64,000 nt of DNA from Bettongia penicillata ogilbyi (taxonomy: Eukaryota > Chordata > Mammalia > Diprotodontia > Potoroidae): positions 248,001 through 312,000 of the forward strand of contig JAJHZJ010000401.1 of the NCBI GenBank assembly GCA_023548195.1, given 5' to 3'. Below the pieces are notes generated by a model that saw nothing but the letters and a program-made list of their open reading frames with translations, was not told the DNA's origin and did no database searches. A program made the translations under genes and the position numbers. The stretch's first letter is position 1. Each line of letters begins with the position of its first letter. Below, piece after piece: positions 43,571 through 54,513 of this stretch.

Positions 43571-44060
43571 TGGGGGATGAGAGCTGGTATTTCTGCAACT
43601 GTACTTTCATAGGGAATAGATTTTAAGAGGGAATAATACATATATAATTAGAAAGGTAGGAAAGATTTCTAAATTCAGAAAGGAAAAAAGGCTAAGAGGA
43701 TCAAGGGAGAGGATAAGGGAAGAATTTTTTGGAGAGGAGGATGTGAAAATAGGATAAGAGGATAGGAAGGGATTTAGATTAACAGGAATGGGAGGACAAG
43801 ATAGGATCCTTGGAGAGGGTAGGTTAAGTAATAGGAGAACAAGTTAGAAGGTAGAAATAAAGTTGAAGAGTCAGGAGGGATAGGAAATAAGAGACACAAA
43901 CATAAAGTAGACATTAGGAGTAGAATTTATTACAGAAAAATCAGGGTTAATAATTATGATCTCAGTCAAAGTTAAGGCTGATGTAGATTTAATCAAAAGA
44001 GAAGAATAGGGAAACTGCAATATGTAAGCCATATTGATCAATATTGTTTCAGACTATTTA
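43571..44060 (+). mobile_element. L1 fragment: inter-ORF stretch and endonuclease start
   Basis: A strongly purine-rich strand (43580-43930) matches the character of the L1 region between ORF1 and ORF2. It is followed by ATAATTATGATCTCAGTCAA and TTTAATCAAAAGAGAAGAAT, which correspond to the AIMIS.K...DLIKR segment of the ORF2 endonuclease in sense orientation. Highly diverged and truncated. Confidence 0.6.
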
Positions 44061-44269
44061 AAATAACTAGATAATAGAGAGTTGGAATGCTGTAGAGTGG
44101 TATAGGAAATAATGAGTTGGTGGACTTCGTAAAATATGGAAAGATTTGGACTTATGAAAGAGGTTATCCACTATCAGAGAAACAGAGGATGAATAAATTT
44201 AATATGGTCTTACTTAAATGTATATGAATTTATATGTCTAATATAAGTATGATTTTAGATACCTAAGCA

Positions 44270-44440
44270 TATATCTGTGTATGTATACATATGCAAATAT
44301 CTTTGTGCATATATGTATCTTTGTATGTGTATGTATATATATACTGTATATTTGTGTATATATATACACATACATGTGTATATATGTGTATATCTATATC
44401 TTATATACATAACCTATCTATCTGTCTGTCTGTATATTTC
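44270..44440. repeat. TATG/TATA-rich microsatellite region
   Basis: Irregular ATGTATA, TGTATA and CTGTCTGTC units. The Tyr/Ile/Cys-rich open frames on it are repeat products. Confidence 0.9.
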
Positions 44441-46084
44441 CATGCTTACTTGGAGCAAAAGATAGACTGCTCTAAATGCAATAAATACTATTTATTAAAT
44501 TGGGTTTCTTGAAATGGAAATCTATTGTTGCATATTTTGGATCTTCTCTTACATTCTGTTGTGCACATGGCAATGCTTTCTTTTTCCTTTTCTTCATATT
44601 TAAGTTTTAATATTTAACTCTGTGATATGTTCCTTTTCCTTTTCTTAGTGTGTATTCAATTTTAGTATTTGTTTAAATTCTAAAAAATAAATAAAAGCTT
44701 AAAAAGTGAACAAAATAACTCCTTCAGTAATAGTATGTATATGCCACCTGCCAAGGCAAGTTTTCTCACCTTTGCGGTGTTTTTGTTTTTGTTGTTTTTA
44801 GGAAGATTTTGCATATCATGCTAAATCTTCTATCTGGCCTCCATCATTGTTCCTAATTCTATCTTCTTTTTCTCTATCTCTTCCTTTTTGGTCTATCACA
44901 AATTCTAAAATATGTGATCACTTGCCCCTGAAGTTCTTAACATATCTACTTCAACAAAAAGTTTTTCCTTGTTAGCTAGAATCAAGCTCAGTGTAACATT
45001 CCCTTTATGATCTTCTCCAAATTATGAGAAATGAAGCTATCAACAAGGCAAGTTAAGACCACAATTGCTATTCTGCTTTTGGCAGAGAAGGAATTCTAGC
45101 AGATTGTTAGATAATGGTACTTTTAATGACTATTGCTTTATGTCAGAATTGTGACATAATTTTTCCTTTCTTTCTTGTACACTCATGAAAATATCATTTC
45201 TATTTTTCCCTTCAGTGATCTCCATGTTTCTCCACTGAAGTTCATGGATTTTTCCATGCAAATATAATATTCTAAGCTACTCAGGCCCCTTCTATATTAT
45301 CTGTAGAAAGATATATACTTCCAGAGCCATATTCTAGAAATTAGTCCCATCTTACCGTAATTGAGACATATACAATCAAATGCATTAGGATTCCAATGTT
45401 TATTTTGCTTATTCTTTGTGCATTTTAATATAGTCTTCTAAGATCTTAGTTTTAGTGTCTTATATATTATGTCTCATGCAGTTTTGTTTGAAAACTTGTG
45501 CTTAATAATTGGCAAATGTTTAAAAATTAAGTCAGAAAAGAAAAAAAAATACTCACAATTTATACTTTTAAGTTTAATGTTCATTATGAATATTTCCCTG
45601 ACACTTTCTTAAGCCTACATTATCAATTAGATAATAAGTTGAGGTATGAGTTATACTATTTGACAATTTCTGAGATATAAATGCTCATACTTAAAATTTA
45701 GCTATTGTTTTTTATGAACTGATTTGAGACGGGTCCAGCATACCTCTGTATCCCATGAAGAATAACTAGTTCTACAATTATTAGTCTTCCTGTGCTGTAT
45801 TTGCTTCTCTCTAAGTTATTCTTTATTAGTAAGAACTATTAATAGGCTTGGTAAGCAGGGATTCATGGTTGCTCTGGAACGGAATAAGGAAAGACATATA
45901 GAAAAAATTACTAAATGATGGAGGTTATTCAGATGAATAGGAGTTAAAAACTCAAGCAGATAGAAGAGGAATAAAAAATAAGCAATCAAGCTATAGAGCC
46001 AAATATAGGAACAGGAGCATAGGGTGGAGAATGATTTCAGAATGTGGGTAAAAGATTGAAAGATCACAAACTCCCATAGTTAGA
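44441..46084. other. Unassigned, mostly unique sequence
   Basis: AT-rich. No coding frame of note was found. The stretch 45880-46060 is purine-rich and could be a diverged L1 inter-ORF piece. A short minus-strand frame (46067-45816) is not convincing. Confidence 0.35.
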
Positions 46085-46335
46085 CAGGACTTCAAAGTCC
46101 AAAAATTTAACCATAATTAAACAGACAGTCCTTCTATATCATCCTTAATAAGAGTTCATCCAGTTTCTGCTTGAAGATATCTAGTGAAAGAGAAGTCACT
46201 TCTATTGTGCAAGGCTGGCAATCTGCCAATGGTAAAAAATTTCTTTATATCAACCTAGAGCCTCTTTTTTACAGCTTGTGCCCATCATCCTAGTTCTGCC
46301 CTTGGGAGAAAAATAGGATATACCAGAGGTCTACT
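46085..46335 (-). mobile_element. CR1/L3-type LINE 3' region
   Basis: On the plus strand it contains TCATCCAGTTTCTGCTTGAA, GATATCTAGTGAAAGAGAAG and AAAAATTTCTTTATATCAACC, then CATCCTAGTTCTGCCCTTGG. This is the reverse of the L3/CR1 3' region also present in sense at 2960-3200. Confidence 0.65.
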
Positions 46336-48900
46336 AGTAAATGTTAAAGGACCAGGTTTCGTGTGGGATGAGTGAGGAGATGGAAAATATATATATGACA
46401 CAATTGTTAGCTTTTGAAGTTGTTAACATTTTCTCAATTGCTTCCTTAGGTCTAGATAATCAACAAAACAGTAAATCAAGCCCTGGCTTGTAACTTTGGC
46501 TGATTTCTCAGATGAAAATGCCCACAATGACCATCTAATGGTTAGCCCTCATAAGCCAATTTAATCTGGTTCCAGCAAACCCCTGGATTGTGCCCAATTC
46601 CTCCTCAAGATTATAGTCCACTAAACATTTGATGACTGAAATCATGGCCATATTGTCTTTCTTCACTAGGGTAAAGAAATGAAGCTTTTTTTTCAACTGA
46701 TCTTTGTATAACAAGTTATAAAATACACTCTTATGTATGTCTGTACTAAAAATTGGAAGATACTGGGGAATTTTAAGTCATAATCAGGGCAAGGAATAAA
46801 TTCAAGAGAAACAACATTGTTGTTGAATGACAGTTAGCTATGGTCAAGGAAGAACATTTCAGAATTGATTGTTCTTGGAGGCTAATTACTGTCACTAATT
46901 GTGAGAACTAGAGACAACATGAATTGGTCAAGGACATTGAATATATGGTCTCCAGAAAGCCAGTTATAATGTACATTTGTTGAAGGGGATCAGATATCTA
47001 GCCCTCTACCATTAGCACAGAGAACAACATTAGTTTATGTTAATAGGGCAGGTTAGTTGTTAGAAGAAGATAGGGAGTGCAGGGGGAAATTCTGGTGATG
47101 GAGAAAGAGAAGTAAGGGTGACAGCAAAAAGGCATTGGAATTGGATACTTAGAAAAAACACTATAAAGGTAGTAGTGAAGATTAATCACCCACTTCAGAA
47201 TTTTACCTTGACTTAACCTTGCCTAGTCACCAAGTGTCAATGTATGTTCTTTGCTGACACAGTAAATTGTACTGCAGTTTGTTAAGTGAAAATACTTTCA
47301 GCGTTGTCCTAACTTTTCAAGAACACAAGTCCACAACATGTATTACGCTTGAGAGGCTATTCTAACACTGCATACTGAGCCAGAAAATCCATTTTCTTCC
47401 TATTACTGGATTGAAAAACCTATATACAATTCATTTGAGGAGGGGTATGTGTGCAAGGCTCAAACTAGACACAGTTAAGGATCCAGAAAAGATTCTTAAT
47501 ATTGACTAGCCACCTTGACTTGTCTCCTGGCAATGCTTAACATTTTGTTCTAGCCAGGGAAAGGTCCACAGCCAGGTTGAACTTGTGATATATAGTTTGT
47601 TTGGGATTTTGAAAAGTGGGTGAGGTGGGGAGAGAAGCCATTATCAAATATATTTCACATGCTCAGATGAATAAACACTTTTTATCTTGCTATTTACATT
47701 TCATCTGCTTGTTATGATATGAGGGCAATCTCCTGCTTTTCAGTTTGCCAACTGAATTCCCTACCTATGCTGATTATGTGATTTCCTAGTCTCCCCACGT
47801 ATTCAAATACTATAATAGAATAGCAAATGTTGGGAATTTACATAGAAGTCGATCAACATTGTTCATTTTTAGAATAGTAATGCTTCCAACTAAAGATACC
47901 AGGAAGCTACAATATACCATTTTTATGTTTGAGAGGCTAAAATATCTAACTCATAAAAGCCAGAAAACACTAAGCCACTTCATTTAAAATTCCACATTAA
48001 CAGAATTCTGTTACATACATTTTCATTATTGCATTTGTCAATCATTACTGCACAAAATCATTTTATTCATTTTTTTCTAGATTAAAAAGTTTTTAGGCCA
48101 GATGGGTGCCCAGAAAGCTGGTTAGATTATTTTAAGGACCCAAGAGACAGCAAAGTACAGTTTATCCAGACTGTGTTGCTAAGAAACCTGAATTCACATG
48201 CAGTTGACTACCATTCCCTGGAACATTGGGAAATAGATCTGGAGCAAAATCCTTATTAAACAGGTAGACTAAACAATTCACATGTTTTCATGTTAAGTTA
48301 AAGAATGAATCTTGCCACCAGCTATATAGTTAGTCATTACCTATCCACTACATAAATATTAAGATAAATTTATAGTTTAATTTGATTCTATTTCTTTTTT
48401 TTTAATTCAGTGCTTTCAGTCTCATTATAAAATTCAATTTTTGTTTGTCTATTTGTATTTCCATGCTTCATGCTTTCTTTCACAGAGTTCATTTGAATAT
48501 GTGTTAAGAGGAGACTCAGATTTTGAACCATTTAGGTTTGTGAAGAAACACTAATATTTCATTAAGAATTACTTTATTTTTTTAAGAGCAGCTAGTGTGG
48601 GAAGCCCTGAAACCCTATCAAAAACGCAAATGCCACTTGAGATCTCATGAAGGCATCTTACCAAGCATAAGAATTCCAAATGCTTTTGGGGACCCTGGGG
48701 TAGATCAATTCTGCTACATCTTTATTATTGAAGTTCTGCTAATGGAGCATGTTGTGTCTTTTTACTTTATATTATTACAGATTCTCTAAGTCTCCTCCCT
48801 AAGCCTCATTTTCAATGAAATCAGTGCTATGCCCATCTACATTACTTTTTTCCTATCCCAGTGTTGTTAAACTTACTCAAACAGAAATGAATCCCTGTGC
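46336..48900. other. Repeat-poor unique sequence
   Basis: No interspersed repeat or gene was recognised. Several short tracts, for example 47600-47830, have the mixed, non-repetitive composition often seen in conserved non-coding elements, but conservation cannot be judged here. A 64-codon plus-strand frame at 48595-48789 has no recognisable content. Confidence 0.4.
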
Positions 48901-48904
48901 GTCC

Positions 48905-49706
48905 CATATTAATTTAGGAATCCAAGGTGGGGAGAGAACATAAGGTAGCAAAGACAGGGTATAAAGAAAGACTGAGAGAGAAAATAGTGAACAAAAGTAG
49001 CATAAAGGGAAATTGACAAATGCTGATTATAACTTTGAATGTGAATGGGATTGTAGCACTTCTCTTTGTGGTGGCAAAGACCTAGAAATTGCAGGAATCC
49101 CTGCATCAAGTGGGGAATTACTGAACAAGTTGTGGTGCATGGTTGTAATGGAATACTACTGTGCTATAAGAAATGATGAGACAAATGATCTTAGAAAGGC
49201 ATGGGAAGATTTGCACAAAATTATAAACAGTGAAGTGGATAGAACCAAGAGAACATTGTACATAGTAACAGCAATATTGTTTTAAGAAAGACTTTGAATA
49301 ATTAAGTAATTTTGACTATTATAAATACACAAATTAAAAATTAAGGACATATTGAGAAAAATCATCTGTATCCAGAGAAAGAACTGATAAACAAATGTGT
49401 AGAATAATTTTACATCTTTACATACATATATATGTACCTGTATGTATGTGCATATGCATGTATATTTATGTATATGTACATATGTGTGTGTGTATTTCTG
49501 TTTACTGACAACCATCTCTAGGTTGAAGGGGAGAGGAAAGAAAAAAAAGGGGGAAAAATTTATATGATAACATATGTTTGGAGGGAATGACCAGTTGTTC
49601 ATGGTATATTTGCAGTTTCATGTGAAACATCTTTTTTTACTGTACTGTGTTACAGAAATGCTTGTTTTGTTCCATAAATTGAAAACAAAATAAATTTAAA
49701 AAAGAA
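48905..49706 (+). mobile_element. Internally deleted L1 (inter-ORF, ORF2 start, 3' UTR)
   Basis: The sequence 48905-49015 is the end of the inter-ORF region, followed by the very start of ORF2 (ATTATAACTTTGAATGTGAA and AATGGGAT, the 'tlNvNG' strand). Near 49060 it jumps to the L1 3' end: TGGCAAAGACCTAGAAATTG, GGGGAATTACTGAACAAGTT and GGAATACTACTGTGCTATAA. It ends in a weak A-rich tail at about 49706. The short open frame 49013-49285 spans the deletion joint. It is a fusion by chance. Confidence 0.75.
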
Positions 49707-50235
49707 AATCACTAATATTATCAGTCTTTTCTTACCTTTTTATTCATTTTGCTGAGCACTTCCAAATTATATTTTATTCTGGCTACAGTCACACTAGTAA
49801 GGGCTTAAATACCATGGATTTGACACCTCTATCCTTCCTTTCTGACTTTTTCATTTGGAATCCTCATAGAAATTTCACCAATTTTTTTTTAACATTGGCA
49901 ACCTTTAACATGATACTACTTCACTTTTGTCACTTCTTTAGGCTGCTCACCCCTGGACTCATGGTACCAAGATTATCAGTGAACCAATTTCTTTTTCCTG
50001 TTACTGTTTCCAGAGTATTATTTGATTATTTTTGTTCTATGACCTCTTTCCTTTTAAGGTTCACACATTCTATCTTTAAAACCTTTTTTGCCATCCTTGC
50101 TACCATACACTAATCTTCATTATCACAACTTTCTCAATGACATTAGTATGTCTCTCTGGTCTTTCCCCTCCAAACCACCCCCTGCCTGCATCCTCTATGA
50201 TGTTAATACTCAGGCCAATTGCTGTAGGACCATTA

Positions 50236-50245
<10 letters not shown>
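49707..50245. other. Unassigned; possible old L2
   Basis: The stretch 49740-50230 has phrases like TCATTATCACAACTTTCTCA and a proline/cytosine-rich part that loosely recall L2 sense sequence. The match is too weak to call. The open frame at 49814-50113 is not convincing. Confidence 0.3.
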
Positions 50246-50281
<36 letters not shown>

Positions 50282-50400
50282 ATATATACACACACACATT
50301 CATATATACATATATGTATATACATATATATGTATATACATATATATGTATATACATATATATATATGCGTGTGTGTATGTACATAGATAGATAAATAGA
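50238..50400. repeat. (TC)n followed by (TATACA)n microsatellite
   Basis: A TC run (50238-50278) is followed by about 110 bp of TATA/CATATATG repeats ending in GATAGATAAATAGA. Overlapping open frames on both strands are repeat products. Confidence 0.95.
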
Positions 50401-50427
50401 TATGAAGAGCGAGTGCAACAAAGCTGT

Positions 50428-50580
50428 CTCCAAGACAGAGCCTTTATTTCACAAATGAAGAAGCTGAGCCCCAAGAATTTAATTGAACTACCCAAGATTT
50501 AACAAGCAATAAGCATCACAGGGTAGATTTAAACTGAGACCTATCAATCTATAATCTCTGCTTCATCTAAACACTAACAT
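50428..50580 (-). mobile_element. MIR SINE fragment
   Basis: Read plus: ATTTCACAAATGAAGAAGCT then GAGCCCCAAGAATTTAATTG, ACTACCCAAGATTTAACAAG and TAGATTTAAACTGAGACCTA, ending near CTCTGCTTCATC. This is MIR core order in reverse. Confidence 0.65.
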
Positions 50581-51234
50581 ATATGTTTATTATCATTACA
50601 TTATCTTGACCTATACAGATGTACATTTTCCTTCCTGTGCCCTTCTTAATCTTTTGTGTTATAAATTTGAACTTTAGGTTTTTTTTTTCTTCTTAACTAT
50701 TATTAATTAACTGGTATGGCACTTTCTACTAGTTAATATTTTTGATATTGTATAATTCATAAAAGTCATTAGTCTTTATGAATCATAAAGTAATACCTTT
50801 TCCTTATTCTCAGATACTGATATAATTTAAGATAATATATATATGCATATTTTATATATATATATATATATAAAATTTAGCACTGCTGGATATATTTCTT
50901 CATTTGTTTTTGTATATTTTTAAGGGTTTGACAAGGATTTTAGGAGTATGTGTTTTTGTTGGGGCTTTTTGGGTGGGGAAAGGAGAAGCTGCATACACAG
51001 TGATTTCAACTACCTTGGCAAAGCATTTTGTGAAAATATGGGTAGGATAGGAAACTATTGACTAGTGATATTCTAAAACAGGTGTTCAGTGCTATCCTGA
51101 TGATTTATGAGTAGTACTACAAATAAGGCAGTTTCCTGAGGCACCTTGACACTGCCTGAATATACTAGAACTGTAGGATTTTGCAATGCTTAGTAGGCAG
51201 TGACAGTGTTTAAGAATGGCTTAAATTCTCTTAA

Positions 51235-51365
51235 TTCAATTGTGTTTTATTTAATACAACAAACATCAGTTGAATACCACTTGAGTGCCAGGGATTTGAG
51301 GAGGTGCTGGTAACATAAAACCAAACGTTTCTGCCCTCAATTTTGCAATCTGTTAGGGAAGAACC
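51235..51365. mobile_element. L2-like fragment
   Basis: ATACAACAAACATCAGTTGA then TACCACTTGAGTGCCAGGGA and TTCTGCCCTCAATTTTGCAA resemble a common old mammalian L2-type segment. The orientation is not decided. Confidence 0.5.
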
Positions 51366-51435
51366 ACACATATACATGCACACACAGAGACACACACACA
51401 CACAGAGAGACCAACAGACAGACAGACAGACAGAC

Positions 51436-51487
<52 letters not shown>
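51366..51487. repeat. (CA)n, (GACA)n and (GATA)n compound microsatellite
   Basis: Successive blocks: CA/GA dinucleotides (51366-51412), about six ACAG units, then about 12 GATA units to 51487. Confidence 0.97.
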
Positions 51488-52189
51488 GATATATAAGAAA
51501 ATGAAAAGCATATACAAAATAACCGTAAAAATAATTTTGAGGGAAGAACTAACAATTGTGATATCAGGACAGTCTTTCCACAGGAAGTGTTTATTGAGGT
51601 GTGCTGGAAAGGAATAAAGATTTTGTTAGGCCCAAATGGGAGTGCCAATTCTTGCAGAATCTGCTTTCTGACCTTGCAAGCAGAGGGGCAGTGTAATTAT
51701 CTACAGCTTAAACAGAGGCATGGAATATCTACAGTCATGAGCAGATATTGGGAATCTTGGATTTCCTCATTGCCAACTCTGCTGAGTTTGCTGGATAGAG
51801 TTCTTGGTCTGTATGAAGATCATAAACTCTTTTTATTTGGTTTGCTTAATTTCTGCCTCATCAATAAACTGATGCAGTCTTACTCCCTAGAGTCTTGTTT
51901 TAGGCCTCTTTGAATGGCCAATTTGGTTTACACAAAGTGCATGGTGAAGAGAAGCACTGAGTAACGGGTAAAAGGCAATCCTAAAACATTATTGAAGAAA
52001 GAATCTCTCAAATGTCAGTTTTGAGACAGCACAACAACTCTTCAGTAGAAACAGCAATAACCTCACATATCATTGATTATATTTGTTACATTTAAATCTC
52101 TGAACAATATTCAGTGTACTGAGGAATTGTGTGCTTTCAATAATCCCACAAGTTTATCAGATAGCTTTATGCTTGTTACCTAAAATTGG
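51488..52189. other. No recognised gene or repeat
   Basis: Unique sequence. The 108-codon plus-strand frame at 51587-51913 has no motif I recognise and no supporting splice or promoter context. It is left as non-coding. Confidence 0.35.
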
Positions 52190-52310
52190 GAGGACTTTTG
52201 CTGTATGTATTAGAGCCCCATGGACTATTAGGAACAAGCATACACAGCACTTAGCATAGCATTGGATGTACTTAATAAATTTTCATTGATTGACTTTATT
52301 TATATACCAT
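52190..52310 (+). mobile_element. L2/MIR 3' end fragment
   Basis: AGCACTTAGCATAGCATTGG followed by TACTTAATAAATTTTCATTG is the terminal L2/MIR motif in sense orientation. Confidence 0.65.
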
Positions 52311-52319
52311 ATTAATTTC

Positions 52320-52450
52320 TGCCTTAGAGAGCTGCTTGGGGGTACTGAGAAGTTAAGTTACTTGCCCATGGTCACACAGTCAATCTTCTGACACTCCTCA
52401 TCCACTACAACAAGCTGTATTTCAGTGCCCCAGCCTGCCAGCTTATAGAA
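52320..52450 (-). mobile_element. MIR SINE fragment
   Basis: GAAGTTAAGTTACTTGCCCA and TGGTCACACAGTCAATCTTC, then CATCCACTACAACAAGC, which is MIR core in reverse. Confidence 0.65.
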
Positions 52451-52539
52451 TAGCTGCTGATATGTATTGGCAGTGGAAGTTCCCTTCCTGGAAGTTGCCT
52501 AGACCAGTGAAATTAAAAATCCTATTAAAAAATCATTTC

Positions 52540-52925
52540 TGCCCTACTTTATTCCCTCACTGTTCCTAAACTCAATGATCCATTTCTTCTCTTCTTGCCT
52601 TCACAAAGGCTGTCTGTCATGCCTACAACAGATTTCATCATCATCCTCCTTTTCTAGTAATCTGTGTCCTCCTTTATGACTCAACTCACAGGATACCTCT
52701 TCTAACAAGGCTTCTTTGATCACCCAAAGTAGCACATGTACACACAGGTACACGCACATACATGTGTGCATGTGTGCATGTTTGTGTTGTCTTTGGAAGA
52801 TCCTTCTAATGACTATAACTTCCCAAGTGCAGGGCTACTTGTTTAATTTTATTTTGTATCTTCATTGACAAATAATTAAGAGGCATTTAAGAAATATTGA
52901 CTGATTTTATTCTGATTTCCAAGAT
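52540..52925 (+). mobile_element. L2 LINE 3' fragment
   Basis: In sense order: CTTGCCTTCACAAAGGCTGT, ATGACTCAACTCACAGGATA and ACCTCTTCTAACAAGGCTTC then TTTGATCACCC. A CA/TG-rich patch (52735-52785) follows, then the terminal part with GAGGCATTTAAGAAATATTG. This is typical of L2. Confidence 0.75.
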
Positions 52926-52988
52926 GAGTACGTTGTATTAGTTGTCACAAAACACTCAAGGGATAAACTTAAATGTAAATGAAATTTT

Positions 52989-53221
52989 TTGTTTAGTCAT
53001 ATCTGGCTTTTTATGACCCCATTTGTGGTTTTCTTAGCAAAGACACTGGAATAGTCTGCCATTTCCTTCTCGAGCTCATTTTACAGATGAGGAAACTGAG
53101 GCAAAGTTAAGTGACTTCCCCAGAGTCACACAACTAGCAGTTGTCTTGCAGCTGAATTTGAACTTAGGTATTCCTGACTCTAGGCCTGGCATTCTATCGA
53201 CTTTCCCACCTAGTTCCCCAG
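52989..53221 (-). mobile_element. Marsupial CORE-SINE with target-site duplication
   Basis: Reverse CORE-SINE: TTTATGACCCCATTTGTGGT, CATTTTACAGATGAGGAAAC, TAAGTGACTTCCCCAGAGTC, ending TCCCACCTAGTTCCCC. AAATGAAATTT occurs on both sides (52977-52987 and 53222-53232). Confidence 0.88.
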
Positions 53222-53339
53222 AAATGAAATTTACCATGACTAAAATTAAATAAAACCTGATTCAAGTAAAATTTCAACATATACCTAGAGAAACACAAAA
53301 GTTATAAACAGTAACAGCTTGTAAAAGAAAATCAGATCC

Positions 53340-53910
53340 TTAACATTTGTACTAAAGTACCTCTGACCTACAGATAGCCTATTTCTTACTATTACCCCAG
53401 AATCAGAATGTGCCAATGACTCTCCATTTTATACTAAATATTGTAAAATCTGAACTCCTTAGACTGATTTTTGTGTTCCTACAACTTAGTAGTGCCTCAC
53501 TACTTTTCAGACCTTATCTTAAACTTATTCCCTGTTTTACTTTATGTTCCAACTAAATTGAACATTGTCCCCTGTCCTCACCCTCCACCCTCTCTGTTTC
53601 ACTGTATATATGAGAAATTAGGCCCCCTCCCCCATATTTATATATTGAAATCACATCCATCTTCAGAGTCCAATTCAGTTGTCACCTCCTTCATGGAGCT
53701 CACTAGGTTGAACTGATTTTGTCCCCTCATTTCCTTATATTTTTCATATGCTTATAGTCTTAGAACATTCCATTCTGTGACATCTATACAACAATAAGTA
53801 ATACAGAATGCAGTACTTCCCTGAAGTCAGGGGCCACTTCTTATGCTTTTTGTCTTCTTTCCTGAGTACCTAGGGTAGTGTTTTTCTCTGCAGGAAACAC
53901 TGAATAATTA
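53340..53910 (+). mobile_element. L2 LINE fragment
   Basis: Sense L2 order: ATCTGAACTCCTTAGACTGA, TTTTACTTTATGTTCCAACT, then CAATTCAGTTGTCACCTCCT, CTGAAGTCAGGGGCCACTTC and TGAGTACCTAGGGTAGTGTT. Frames are broken. Confidence 0.75.
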
Positions 53911-54198
53911 AATATTAAATTAATGAATTGATAAGAGAAATTCCAAATATAAATAAATTTTAATATTTGTTCCAGATCATTTTATTTGATTAACATCTGA
54001 ACCTTACCTTTCAACGAGCAAATAAATCTTCATTATGTTCATTAGCAAATATATTTTCCATAAGCACCTTAATTTAAAAAAAAAATGCTTAAAAGCTATA
54101 TCTTAGGCCTTCCTCTTAAATTATCTGATTTGATACTCAGCGTAAATTTCTGTTATTCTTAAAATGAACATATTGACTATAATTTCATATAAATCAAT

Positions 54199-54502
54199 GT
54201 GTGTGTTTATTCTTTGTTGTCAAAGAAGACCATGCCATCAGAGAAATAATGACATGACTTGCACCTGACTTTGTTTTGAGTGAGGGAGGGCTGTGCAGGT
54301 CACCAGCCTCACTTCTCCAGAGCCATCTGAATTCAGTGACCATATATTCATCAAGATGACTGAAGATGACCCAGGATGAGGCAATTGGGGCTAAGTGACT
54401 TGCCCAAGGTCACACAGCTAATGAGTGTCAAGTGTGAGATTTGAACTCAGATCCTCTTGACTCCTGCACTGGTGCTCTATCCACTGTACCACCTAGCTAC
54501 CC
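54199..54502 (-). mobile_element. Marsupial SINE (full length) with 11-bp target-site duplication
   Basis: On the minus strand it starts GGTAGCTAGGTGGTACAGTG, has GTGTGACCTTGGGCAAGTCA, then an extended middle with TGGGTCATCTTCAGTCATCT. The 3' end includes GGTCTTCTTTGACAACAAAG. TATAAATCAAT is repeated perfectly (54188-54198 and 54503-54513). The 3' end resembles the tail of the LINE at 36376, which suggests a possible partner. Confidence 0.9.
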
Positions 54503-54513
54503 TATAAATCAAT

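Noticed and set aside
51587..51913. 108-codon open frame as a host exon
   Set aside because: No recognisable domain, no convincing splice sites, and it overlaps nothing conserved that I can identify.
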